A DNA stretch of 7,818 nucleotides from Wenzhouxiangella sp. (GCA_007127425.1 SKZJ01000220.1:1-7818), one strand, 5' to 3'. Numbered from the stretch's first letter, positions 1-6,565 are shown. Numbers and translations are program-made. Notes: generated by a model from the letters alone, not told the origin.

Positions 1-322
1 AGGGCGCAGGCTCACCCCCCGCAATTCGGAACAACGCATCCAGCGATACCTCTCCAGACTCGAAACCCCGCTCAATCGCCTTTTCCACACGCCCCTGATC
101 CGACGCGCAAAAGAAATCCAGCACCTGCAGGTCAGCGATTCTTTCCGAATCCAGACCCGTCAGTTCCTCGAGCCGACGATTCCACAGCAGCAAACACCCC
201 ACCCGATCGACCAGGAAAACCACACCCGGCACGACCTCGAGCAATACCGACCGGAGTTCCTCGGGCGACACATCCCGAAGCAGGTCGGCCCGCAGCCCGG
301 TTGCAGTCGACTTTCGATTCAT
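1..322 (-). CDS. PAS-domain signalling protein, N-terminal part (runs off left edge)
   Basis: Only the first 107 codons are in the window; the gene continues leftward past base 1. Residues about 22-100 read as a PAS sensor fold: a helix of the LLEVVPG type at 27-33, then VVFLVDR and LLLWNRRLEELTG (residues 34-56), the usual PAS pattern of strand, strand and N-R-x-x-E-x-x-T-G helix. There is no signal peptide or membrane segment before it, so the sensor is predicted to be cytoplasmic. PAS modules of this kind often precede GGDEF, EAL or histidine kinase domains; the output domain is outside the window and cannot be named. The start is uncertain. ATG at 322 has a GGGGAG 12 bases upstream. A TTG at 331 and an ATG at 439 are also in frame, but the 439 start would add a Cys/Gly/Ser-rich segment that does not look like part of the domain. 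The gene is divergent from the protease gene at 521. Confidence 0.75.
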   Translation of the reverse strand, partial: MNRKSTATGLRADLLRDVSPEELRSVLLEVVPGVVFLVDRVGCLLLWNRRLEELTGLDSERIADLQVLDFFCASDQGRVEKAIERGFESGEVSLDALFRIAGGEPAP

Positions 323-508
323 GCTGGCCAATGACTCCCCTGCTGATGAATTGCTGCCAGTACCAGCGCAGCCTCCCAGCCAAGCACCAAGACTAGCACG
401 ATTGATTTCACAACCACAAAGTCTTATTACGGAATCCATCGCCAAACTCTGTCATGAACCAGCACCCAGTCTCAAACTCTTGCGCGCCCTGCACCAGCCG
501 GCTGGCCT

Positions 509-514
509 TATACT
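509..514 (+). promoter_or_regulatory. Candidate -10 element for a leaderless transcript of the zincin gene
   Basis: TATACT lies six bases before the ATG at 521, so a transcription start about seven bases downstream of it would coincide with the A of the start codon. No purine-rich Shine-Dalgarno sequence is visible between 500 and 520, which fits a leaderless mRNA. No good -35 hexamer sits at the normal 16-18 base spacing (the nearest TTG-type match, TTGCGC at 480-485, is 23 bases away), so the promoter call is weak. Confidence 0.3.
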
Positions 515-520
515 CACGCC

Positions 521-1300
521 ATGCCGCGCAAACGATTCCGGGTCGTCCTGCTCCTGACCATCCTGTTGGCCATTGCCTGGCTGGCCGCCACCAGCCGCCC
601 GCCGCCTCCGCCTGACTGGGATGACCCCCTGCGCGTGGTGATCTATCCGCACAATGCCGACGGCAGCGAGGCAGTCACCCGCTTCATTGCCGATCGGCGC
701 CTCGAAGACTTCCTGCCCATCGAAGATTTCTTTGCCGAACAGGCCAGCCGCTACCACCTGGGACTGCAACGTCGCTTCACCCTGGCCCTGGGCCCGGAAA
801 TCGAACAGGCACCCGTCCTGCCACCACGCTCGCGCAACTTCTTCACCCGCCTGGGCTGGGGCCTGTCAGTGCGCTGGTGGCATTTCCGCTTCCGCGACCT
901 GGTCAACCAGCCCGACATCATCGTCATCGCCCGCTACCACGACCGCCACGAACTGCCCGAGCACATGCACTCCATCGCCATCGCCGCCCAGCGCCTGGCG
1001 GTGGCCAAACTGGTCGCCGACGACCTCCACAGCGCCAACAACCACGTCATCATCGCCCACGAAATCCTCCACACCGTCGGCGCCAGCGATCTTTATGACC
1101 CGAACAACGGCCAACCGCTGTACCCGCAAGGCTATGCCGAACCCGACCGCGCACGCCGCTACCCCCAACGCCGCGCCGAACTGATGGCCGGCCGGATACC
1201 ACTCGCGCCCAACAACTTTCGCGAACCCATCGGCCTGGTTGAAGTCGTGATCGGGGAGCACAGCGCACGCGAAATCGGGTGGATTGGCGCTGCACCCTGA
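521..1300 (+). CDS. Membrane-anchored putative zinc metalloprotease (HExxHxxGxxD)
   Basis: This is a 259-residue protein. Residues 1-7 are basic (MPRKRFR) and 8-24 form one hydrophobic segment, followed by a proline-rich linker at 27-31. This fits a signal anchor or uncleaved signal peptide that puts the rest in the periplasm. The key motif is HEILHTVGASDLYD at 180-193: H180, E181 and H184 match the HExxH zinc site, and G187 with D190 give the HExxHxxGxxD form in which Asp replaces the third His, as in snapalysin-type metzincins. M222 in ELMAGR is a possible Met-turn. The motif is seen directly; protease activity is inferred. The substrate is unknown, and the overall sequence is not one I recognise as a named family. 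The gene is monocistronic by position: divergent from the PAS gene, with a 437-base gap before the pilin. The ATG at 521 is directly before the basic n-region, but it lacks a ribosome binding site. An inactive or structural zincin fold is the alternative. Confidence 0.8.
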   Translation: MPRKRFRVVLLLTILLAIAWLAATSRPPPPPDWDDPLRVVIYPHNADGSEAVTRFIADRRLEDFLPIEDFFAEQASRYHLGLQRRFTLALGPEIEQAPVLPPRSRNFFTRLGWGLSVRWWHFRFRDLVNQPDIIVIARYHDRHELPEHMHSIAIAAQRLAVAKLVADDLHSANNHVIIAHEILHTVGASDLYDPNNGQPLYPQGYAEPDRARRYPQRRAELMAGRIPLAPNNFREPIGLVEVVIGEHSAREIGWIGAAP

Positions 1301-1459
1301 TTCTGAACCCAACGACAAGCCATCCCAGTCTCGCCAGAAAGAATCGTCAGGCTTCAGAGAGACAACTTTCCCCCACATCCTGATAGGCAAGAAAACTGGA
1401 GTTTCCCCGCCAATCACACCGAAAAAACAACAAAAACACTGCGAAAAGCAAGGGCTTTC

Positions 1460-1474
1460 TGACACTACGCGTCA
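1460..1474. promoter_or_regulatory. TGAC-N7-GTCA palindrome, degenerate copy of the pilin-upstream sites
   Basis: TGACACTACGCGTCA has the same 15-base geometry as the two better copies at 1480 and 1525, but keeps only the outer TGAC/GTCA arms. Its centre is 20 bases from the centre of the next site, about two helical turns. It is a plausible third, weaker operator half of the same regulator array, but could be chance. Confidence 0.35.
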
Positions 1475-1479
1475 CATCA

Positions 1480-1494
1480 TGACAACTTTTGTCA
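1480..1494. promoter_or_regulatory. Palindromic activator site 1 (PilR-like UAS candidate)
   Basis: TGACAACTTTTGTCA is a perfect TGACAA-N3-TTGTCA inverted repeat. Including the next C it matches the second site in 15 of 16 bases. Its centre lies about 134 bases before the predicted sigma-54 start, within the usual range for an enhancer-binding protein. Pilin genes with sigma-54 promoters are commonly activated by PilR, whose known Pseudomonas sites contain TGTC cores. Assignment to PilR is an inference. Confidence 0.55.
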
Positions 1495-1524
1495 CACAGG
1501 CGGCAGCATTTCGCACACCAGTAC

Positions 1525-1539
1525 TGACAAATTTTGTCA
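1525..1539. promoter_or_regulatory. Palindromic activator site 2 (PilR-like UAS candidate)
   Basis: TGACAAATTTTGTCA is a second perfect TGACAA-N3-TTGTCA inverted repeat, 45 bases centre to centre from site 1 and about 89 bases before the predicted transcription start. The near-identity of two 16-base elements in an otherwise unconserved stretch is strong evidence of a protein binding site. Which protein binds is inferred from the sigma-54 promoter and pilin gene downstream. Confidence 0.55.
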
Positions 1540-1594
1540 CCCGCCCATCATAGTGAATCCAGCATGAACCGCATATCGCACACTCCCCGCAAAC

Positions 1595-1610
1595 TGGCAT
1601 GCTTCATGCA
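1595..1610 (+). promoter_or_regulatory. Sigma-54 (RpoN) -24/-12 promoter of the pilin gene
   Basis: TGGCATGCTTCATGCA matches the consensus TGGCAC-R-N4-TTGCW with the invariant GG (1596-1597) and GC (1608-1609) at the correct spacing; the only departures are T for C at position 6 and A for T at position 12. The predicted start is near 1621, leaving a 5' leader of about 117 bases. Sigma-54 dependence with upstream activator sites is the classic arrangement for pilA in Pseudomonas and relatives. Confidence 0.7.
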
Positions 1611-1649
1611 TACAATACCCCCGAGGAGCAAAAGAAATCGCTCCCTGCG

Positions 1650-1665
1650 CTGGCCAAAAGGCCAG
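1650..1665 (+). promoter_or_regulatory. Perfect hairpin in the pilin 5' leader
   Basis: CTGGCC, AAAA, GGCCAG forms a six-base-pair GC-rich stem with a four-A loop, about 30 bases into the predicted leader. It is not followed by a U tract, so it is not a terminator. It could stabilise the 5' end of an abundant mRNA or take part in post-transcriptional control; no known riboswitch is recognised. Confidence 0.4.
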
Positions 1666-1725
1666 AACCAGCAAACGGAAGGACGGAGCTTCCCCTCCCA
1701 ATCCGACCCACCTTAAACAAGTAGT

Positions 1726-1731
1726 AAGGAG
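1726..1731 (+). promoter_or_regulatory. Strong ribosome binding site of the pilin gene
   Basis: AAGGAG with six bases before the ATG at 1738 is near ideal. It is the best Shine-Dalgarno sequence in the window, in keeping with a highly expressed structural subunit, and it fixes the pilin start. Confidence 0.85.
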
Positions 1732-1737
1732 CAAACC

Positions 1738-2175
1738 ATGCGTAACATCAAGACTCAGGTACAAAAAGGCTTCACGCTCATCGAACTGATGATCGTCGTC
1801 GCCATCATCGCCATTCTGGCGGCCATCGCCATCCCGGCCTACCAGGACTACATGGCCCGTACGCAAGTCGGTGCCGCCCTGTCCGACATCCGCGGCGGCG
1901 TGACGGCCTTTGAGGAGTTCATTTCCCGCGGCGTGGCCGCTTCCATTGTTGGCACCGACACAACCGTCATTGGCCTGCGGCCGACAGCGCGTTGCCCCGA
2001 CCTCTCTGTTACCTCGACCGTCGGTTCCGAAGAAATTGACTGCGGAGTGATCACCGGCTCCCCTCCGATCGCAAACAATACAATCACCCTCCAGCGGGAT
2101 TCGACCAGCGGGCAGTGGGACTGCGTTACTGGCGGCGGTATGGAAGACAAGTTCAAGCCGGACGGGTGCGACTGA
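1738..2175 (+). CDS. pilA: Type IVa major pilin (prepilin)
   Basis: This 145-residue prepilin is the structural subunit of type IV pili. It is cleaved and N-methylated by the prepilin peptidase PilD, then assembled from the inner membrane. The leader is 11 residues ending in G11, cleaved before F12. [22 protein letters not shown] (12-33) is the canonical class III signal and N-terminal helix, with Glu16 as the conserved Glu5 of the mature 134-residue protein. [10 protein letters not shown] continues the helix in the usual way. Four cysteines occur at 86, 102, 129 and 144; C129 and C144 probably close the C-terminal disulfide loop, while C86 and C102 may form a second bridge. The length is typical of the family. 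The last residue is Asp, so the C-terminal serine glycosylation known from group I Pseudomonas pilins cannot apply; Ser/Thr-rich stretches lie at 69-78 and 121-124. The gene has a sigma-54 promoter, a strong ribosome binding site and its own terminator. It could in principle be a minor pilin of similar form, but length, promoter and terminator favour the major subunit. Confidence 0.93.
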   Translation: MRNIKTQVQKGFTLIELMIVVAIIAILAAIAIPAYQDYMARTQVGAALSDIRGGVTAFEEFISRGVAASIVGTDTTVIGLRPTARCPDLSVTSTVGSEEIDCGVITGSPPIANNTITLQRDSTSGQWDCVTGGGMEDKFKPDGCD

Positions 2176-2180
2176 GAGCA

Positions 2181-2198
2181 TTGCTGCACTAGCAGCAA
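2181..2198 (+). other. Small hairpin between pilin stop and terminator
   Basis: TTGCTGC, ACTA, GCAGCAA is a perfect seven-base-pair stem beginning five bases after the pilin stop and abutting the terminator stem. Tandem 3' hairpins can protect a transcript from 3' exonucleases; that role is inferred here. Confidence 0.45.
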
Positions 2199-2227
2199 AA
2201 CGGGGAGCCAGTGGCTCCCCGTTTTTT
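2199..2227 (+). terminator. Intrinsic terminator of the pilin gene
   Basis: AACGGGGAGCC (2199-2209) pairs perfectly with GGCTCCCCGTT (2213-2223) across an AGT loop and runs into six Ts (2222-2227). It is a textbook Rho-independent terminator. It should insulate the pilin mRNA so that the downstream membrane glycosyltransferase gets at most read-through plus its own promoter. Confidence 0.9.
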
Positions 2228-2378
2228 GTCAGTACCCTTGGCACCATGCCCCATTGAGCAGTTTCGCAGCACGTGGAAGATAGCGGAACGCGTACAATTC
2301 GCCCGTGTTCCAGCGTAGCCTACTGATCGACTTCCCCACCTCACTCAACCAGCCGATCATGACTGGAACCCACAACTC

Positions 2379-4250
2379 ATGAATAAACAGTCGATCGCAT
2401 ACCATGCCCGTCATCGATGGCATCTTGCCGTCGCGTGGATACTCATTGCAGTTAGCGCGACTATTCTTTACTGGCCGGGCACCTCCGGTCCATTCATTTT
2501 CGATGACATTCCGAATATCAGCGACCAGGAAGCTGTTCATGCAGACAGCGTCACTTGGTCAAGCCTGCAAGATGCGGCTGGCGCCTTTTCTTCCAGATTC
2601 ACGGGCGGCCGCCCTTTGCCCACCATTACCTTCGCCATCGACCATGCCCGGGCCGGCGGACTCGATACCCGCGCATTCAAGCAAACCAACCTGTTGGTCC
2701 ATGCCGCCAACGCGCTGCTGGTATTGATCCTGGTCCATCAGTTGCTTGCCTTCAGCCAATCAGTACCCGGTCGTCTGACATCGGCTCTCGAGACTCGATC
2801 AGAACATCTGCTCTTCTGGGCATTTGCCATCACCATTCTGTGGGCCATTCATCCCCTGCAGGTCTCGACCGTGCTCTACGTGGTTCAGCGCATGGAAATG
2901 CTGGCGGCCACGTTCACCCTGCTGGCCCTGATCAGCTATGGCCATGGAAGACAACGCCAGATCCAGGGAAGACCGGCAGGCTGGCTGTTTCTGGGTGGAT
3001 CCGCCCTTCTTGCCGGTACCGGGCTGCTGGCCAAGGAAACCGCGGCGCTGTTCTTCGCTTTTGCCTTTTTCCTGGAACTGACCCTGCTCAGGTTCAGGAC
3101 GCAAACGTCGTCAGCCTCCACAATTCTGAAAGCCATATTTGCGCTTGTTTTCCTGACAGGCCTGGTGATTTTCATTGCAGTCCTTATTCCCACGTACACT
3201 TCCCCGGACGCCTTCCAGGGGCGTGATTTCACCTGGCAGGAGCGTTTACTCACTCAACTCCGTGTACTCCCTCTCTACCTGTCCCAAATTCTTCTCCCCC
3301 TCGTCGACCGGATGCCGTTCTACTACGACGCCTATCCAGTCTCGACGGGATTGTTCCGACCTGTCACCACATTCCTTGGAGGCCTGCTGATTGTCGGATT
3401 GTTGACCCTGGCCTTTTGGCTGCGGCACAAGGCGCCACTGCTCGCACTCGGAATCCTTTGGTTTTTTGCCGCACATTTTCTCACCAGCAACCTGTTCAAC
3501 CTGGAGCTGGTTTTCGAGCATCGGAATTACTTCGCCATTCTGCCGGTGCTCATCGCGCTCACCTACCTGGTCTCCTGCCTGCCCTTGGCAAGCATTCGGC
3601 CGCGCCTGATCGGCATTGCAGTCGTCGCCTTGTTCGCCTTCCTCACACTGATCCGCTCGGCCACGTGGGGAGATCCGTTGAACCTTGCAATGCATCACGT
3701 GGCCATCAACCCGGACTCCGAACGTGCGCAACTCGATATCGGCATCATTTACGGTGGCATGTCCGATGCCAACCCGAACTCGCCCTTCTACCAGTTTGCC
3801 GTCAATGCCTTCGAGAATGCTGCCGAACTACCCTACAGCTCGCCGATTCCGGAGCATGCACTCATTCTGCTCGCAACGACCGCCGGCACAGAACCGCGCT
3901 CAGACTGGTGGCGCAGTTTCATAGACAAGCTGGAGAACCGACCCCTGGGGGCACAATCACAACGTGCCGTCCGCTCCCTCATAATGGCACGGCTTGATTC
4001 ACTGCCGATAGATGACCGGTGGATTGCGACCGTCTACCATACAATTGCAAAGAGAGAAGAAACACGTGCAGCATTACTGATGCCGTTCGGCTCCTATGCC
4101 ATCCAGTTCGGCGAATCCAGACTCGATGCCGCTGAAGTATTGAAGGAAGTCGCCAGAACAGGAGCAGATGACCCAGAGCAATTACAGGGCTGGGCCCAGC
4201 AACTCATCGATGCCGGCTTCCCGGATGCCGCCTCCATTCTCATCGACTGA
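2379..4250 (+). CDS. Polytopic GT-C (TMTC/PMT-like) glycosyltransferase with helical C-terminal region
   Basis: This 623-residue inner-membrane protein has roughly 11-12 hydrophobic segments between residues 14 and 425, followed by a soluble part of about 190 residues. GPFIFDDIPNI at 37-47 has the F-D-D signature of the first periplasmic loop of GT-C enzymes; D42 and D43 are the likely catalytic or metal-contacting acids. GRPLPTITFAIDH (77-89), WAIHPLQVSTVLYVVQRMEMLAA (155-177), LLAKETAA (216-223) and FEHRNYFAI (379-387) follow the conserved order of TMTC-like proteins, which transfer sugar from a polyprenyl-phosphate donor to exported protein. The part from about 438 (HHVAINPDSERAQLDIG) looks like degenerate TPR helices. 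The gene lies 203 bases after pilA and on the same strand, which recalls TfpO/TfpW-type pilin glycosyltransferases next to their pilin. Acceptor and sugar are not shown by sequence. The ATG at 2379 has only a weak GGAAC as ribosome binding site, and the pilin terminator lies between, so expression is probably low. A cell-surface glycan transferase unrelated to pili is the alternative. Confidence 0.75.
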   Translation: MNKQSIAYHARHRWHLAVAWILIAVSATILYWPGTSGPFIFDDIPNISDQEAVHADSVTWSSLQDAAGAFSSRFTGGRPLPTITFAIDHARAGGLDTRAFKQTNLLVHAANALLVLILVHQLLAFSQSVPGRLTSALETRSEHLLFWAFAITILWAIHPLQVSTVLYVVQRMEMLAATFTLLALISYGHGRQRQIQGRPAGWLFLGGSALLAGTGLLAKETAALFFAFAFFLELTLLRFRTQTSSASTILKAIFALVFLTGLVIFIAVLIPTYTSPDAFQGRDFTWQERLLTQLRVLPLYLSQILLPLVDRMPFYYDAYPVSTGLFRPVTTFLGGLLIVGLLTLAFWLRHKAPLLALGILWFFAAHFLTSNLFNLELVFEHRNYFAILPVLIALTYLVSCLPLASIRPRLIGIAVVALFAFLTLIRSATWGDPLNLAMHHVAINPDSERAQLDIGIIYGGMSDANPNSPFYQFAVNAFENAAELPYSSPIPEHALILLATTAGTEPRSDWWRSFIDKLENRPLGAQSQRAVRSLIMARLDSLPIDDRWIATVYHTIAKREETRAALLMPFGSYAIQFGESRLDAAEVLKEVARTGADDPEQLQGWAQQLIDAGFPDAASILID

Positions 4251-4432
4251 ATGACTGAGCAGACGGAGCACGTTGCCGCCACCCTACGACTTGGTGAAGC
4301 TCGCCTATTCGGGGGACACCAGCATCCACCATCTCATGGCATTCTGCCGAATATATGTGGTCGAGTAAAAGACTGAAGGCCTTGAACACTGGCACCCCCT
4401 TTCTAAATGATACGTAAATTAAACTTATCTAC
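4251..4432. other. Convergent intergenic gap, no clear terminator
   Basis: These 182 bases separate the stop of the GT-C gene from the stop of the sulfatase-fold gene. The only hairpin seen, GGCA-TTC-TGCC, has four pairs and no U tract on either side, so neither gene has an evident intrinsic terminator. The base composition falls toward AT-rich from about 4360, which may mark the left border of the G+C-poorer block. Confidence 0.45.
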
Positions 4433-6289
4433 CTAATTTCTCACAGGGTCAACGATAGAAAGGATTTCAGATCGCCATTCTTCCATGATCCCGGCAGGCA
4501 CCTCGTATACCCGATTATTTTTTTCTCCAGGATCATTCACGATCTCGAAAACATACTCCTCTCCACCCCACTCATCGATCCAGTACTTCCATAATTCAGG
4601 CGTACGCCGATGATCCACAAGCCCTACTTCACGCCCTTGTTGAAAAAACGTAAAAGTTCTCGACGCTCCATCTTGCATTGGCTTCCCGGACCATGTTTCC
4701 GGAATTGGCATGCCGAGCTCATATAAGATACTCGGCGCAAAGTCAACCTGCGACGGGAAAGTAGCCTCCTTATCCGAAGCATCGCCCGATCCCTCCATTT
4801 CTATCATGATCAATGGAATTCTCAGAATCGGCTCGTACACACCATGCGCATGCAAGTACATATTGTGCTCGCCCAACGCCTCGCCATGGTCTGCGGTGAT
4901 AAGAATCAGTGCATCCTCAAGATAGCCCTTTTCTTCCAGCGAGCGAAAGACTTTCTCAATGACCAAGTCGGTCTGAATCACTCCGTTATCATAGAAATTT
5001 ACAGCTTCAGCAACGCGTCCCAGTTTGCCATCTCGGAAGGGGCTACGAGGCAAACTGAAGTTAACCTCCGGAAGAAATGACGGCTCGAGAAATCGCATGC
5101 CTAGCGTATGTGCAGACATCAGGTGCAACTGCAACATTGTTGGCGTCCCATCCCAGGGCGAAAGCTGCTCAAGCCTGGACAACACCATTCGATCATCATT
5201 GCCGTAATATTCTGTAGCGGAAGTGGCATCGAAGTAGCTATCAACAGGTCCATACATACCTTTTAGTCCATAAAAACTTGTATGGTCCCCACTAAGCAAC
5301 ATATGAACTTCATAACCATGCTTACGCAAAACTTCCTGTAGTGTGATTGGGTTACGAGAAAACTCATGAACATAATTCGAAGCAGCAATGGCAAGGAGAC
5401 CACACGACGATTCCGCACAGACCGCATGAGCGATATCTGCCCTGCGAATCTTGCCTTGCTCTGCAAGCCTGCTTAGGTAAGGAGTGGTGTTTCTCTCGTA
5501 ACCATACAGCCCCATGTTTTCTGGGCGCAGCGCATCCACTACGATGAGGATGATATTTTTCAGGTCGGCATCACTGTCGGCTACATATGCTCGCCTGACC
5601 TCTTCCTGAATTCTATCAAGATGAGCGGCATAGACTCTATCAGCGTAATTGTTCTGAAATTTCCACTGCGTGGGATTGATTGTCAGGCTTATTGGTTCGT
5701 ATTCATAGGCCCAGGTTCCGTCTCTTACCTGGGTAAACGTAATTGCAACAATAGCGGCCCCAAGCAGTATCACTGACGCCCGCATGGCATTACTTATCCG
5801 CCCCGACATCAAATATGCAGAGTTGAATCTACTCATGTATACGTAGGACCCGAAAAAAACACCAACAATTACGCATACCGAGAACACCAAAGCAATGAAT
5901 GGCGAAACTCCCAGCACCCCCAAAAACTGCGGCAACTGTCGGATATAGGGCAAAATCAGTTCGAGTGAGATGACCCTGTTCCAGTATTCAAGGCCAATCA
6001 GCACAAGCGCATAGTAAATGACAAACAACAGGAAGGTGATTGTGAAAATTGTGCTGCTGACAAGCTTCGAGAATCCTTCTCCGCCATAAATGCTCATCAG
6101 AATGAGTTTTATCAGTAAAGTAGAAAATATAAGTATGGTGAACACTCTGATGTGCGGCAAAACAGCGTCAGTTGGGAATGAATATGTTCCAACGTATACA
6201 AACAGGAATACACCAGCCATGGCAAGCCATACGAGATACTCTGTAAACATGAGTGCCGCCAATTTAGGCGAACTTATTTCTTTTTTCAT
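4433..6289 (-). CDS. Five-TM sulfatase-fold transferase (EptA/PptA/LtaS-like)
   Basis: The protein has 618 residues when started at the ATG at 6289; an in-frame TTG at 6322 would add 11 residues. The ATG is preferred because AGAGAG lies just upstream and the sequence then opens with MKKE before the first membrane helix. Five hydrophobic segments (about 18-36, 49-67, 78-100, 128-152, 171-186) precede a large periplasmic alkaline-phosphatase-superfamily domain starting near 243 (NIILIVVDALRPENMGLYGY). This is the layout of EptA/MCR phosphoethanolamine transferases, Neisseria PptA and LtaS. Likely metal-site residues are D252, D467 and H468 in ADHGE, H480 in YLHAHG, and H389/H394 in LHLMSAH. The nucleophile region CAESSCG (291-297) has no C-x-P-x-R sulfatase motif. 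By position relative to the MCR cysteine, S295 is the best nucleophile candidate, where the family normally has Thr. The probable role is to transfer a phospho-alcohol group from a phospholipid to a glycan, lipid or exported protein; the acceptor is unknown. It is convergent with the GT-C gene and G+C-poorer than the left half, which suggests transfer. Confidence 0.8.
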   Translation of the reverse strand: MKKEISSPKLAALMFTEYLVWLAMAGVFLFVYVGTYSFPTDAVLPHIRVFTILIFSTLLIKLILMSIYGGEGFSKLVSSTIFTITFLLFVIYYALVLIGLEYWNRVISLELILPYIRQLPQFLGVLGVSPFIALVFSVCVIVGVFFGSYVYMSRFNSAYLMSGRISNAMRASVILLGAAIVAITFTQVRDGTWAYEYEPISLTINPTQWKFQNNYADRVYAAHLDRIQEEVRRAYVADSDADLKNIILIVVDALRPENMGLYGYERNTTPYLSRLAEQGKIRRADIAHAVCAESSCGLLAIAASNYVHEFSRNPITLQEVLRKHGYEVHMLLSGDHTSFYGLKGMYGPVDSYFDATSATEYYGNDDRMVLSRLEQLSPWDGTPTMLQLHLMSAHTLGMRFLEPSFLPEVNFSLPRSPFRDGKLGRVAEAVNFYDNGVIQTDLVIEKVFRSLEEKGYLEDALILITADHGEALGEHNMYLHAHGVYEPILRIPLIMIEMEGSGDASDKEATFPSQVDFAPSILYELGMPIPETWSGKPMQDGASRTFTFFQQGREVGLVDHRRTPELWKYWIDEWGGEEYVFEIVNDPGEKNNRVYEVPAGIMEEWRSEILSIVDPVRN

Positions 6290-6565
6290 CAATCTCTCTC
6301 TAAACCCTAAAGTACGCTTCAAACAGACGAGAAACGTGTAATTCAGTAACCTTAAAAAATCTTTGACAAGAGATCGGTAACCAAGATTCTCATCTCGCTG
6401 ACTACTCTCGCAAGCGAATTCTAACCGTAGAGCCTATATTCATCCGGTAATCGGCACATTCTTGGTGCGCCTCAGAAGTAGACGCTAGGCCGCAAGGACC
6501 AACTTCTTTTTTGGCGTGATGCCTCCCAAGACCATGTTCGGCCTCTGTCCCGGAACCCAACTTTA
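6290..6565 (-). other. Gap between GT2 and sulfatase-fold genes, with a weak promoter candidate
   Basis: This is 276 bases without a supported gene. No terminator with a U tract is seen after the GT2 stop. On the minus strand TTGTCA (6364-6369 on the plus strand reads TGACAA) is a good -35 hexamer; 17 bases downstream sits CTGAAT, a poor -10, so a promoter for the sulfatase-fold gene here is possible but weak. The part at 6480-6565 has higher G+C than its surroundings and might be a remnant of something, but no protein family is recognised in any frame. The spacing argues against tight translational coupling of the two minus-strand genes. Confidence 0.4.

Larger units (their letters stand above)
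1301..1594. other. Intergenic stretch upstream of the pilin promoter
   Basis: No convincing gene or RNA was found here. No strong terminator for the preceding protease gene is visible; the small AAAC/GTTT inverted repeat near 1393-1404 is too short to count. The stretch is AT-richer than the flanking genes, with A-rich tracts around 1420-1450. Its right half (1460-1539) holds the three palindromes listed separately, which suggests it serves mainly as an upstream activating region for the pilin gene. Confidence 0.6.

Noticed and set aside
866..1465. 199-codon open frame antisense to the zincin gene
   Set aside because: Its Val/Asp/Gly-rich composition is typical of the reverse strand of a high-GC gene, and it has no recognisable family.
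1537..2247. Long open frame antisense to the pilin gene
   Set aside because: It mirrors the pilin coding frame in a GC-rich region, shows no domain, and has no ribosome binding site of note. The plus-strand pilin fully explains the stretch.
2555..3226. Open frame overlapping the GT-C gene in another plus-strand frame
   Set aside because: The real frame carries consistent membrane segments and GT-C motifs, while this one is rich in Arg, Pro and Cys without any pattern.
4251..4376. Frame of about 41 codons starting with ATG directly after the GT-C stop
   Set aside because: It has no ribosome binding site of its own beyond coupling to the stop, no hydrophobic or domain pattern, and is short enough to be chance.
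6364..6369. TGACAA near the sulfatase-fold gene as another copy of the pilin regulator site
   Set aside because: Only one half-site is present and no TTGTCA follows at the right spacing. It is better read as a possible -35 hexamer on the minus strand.
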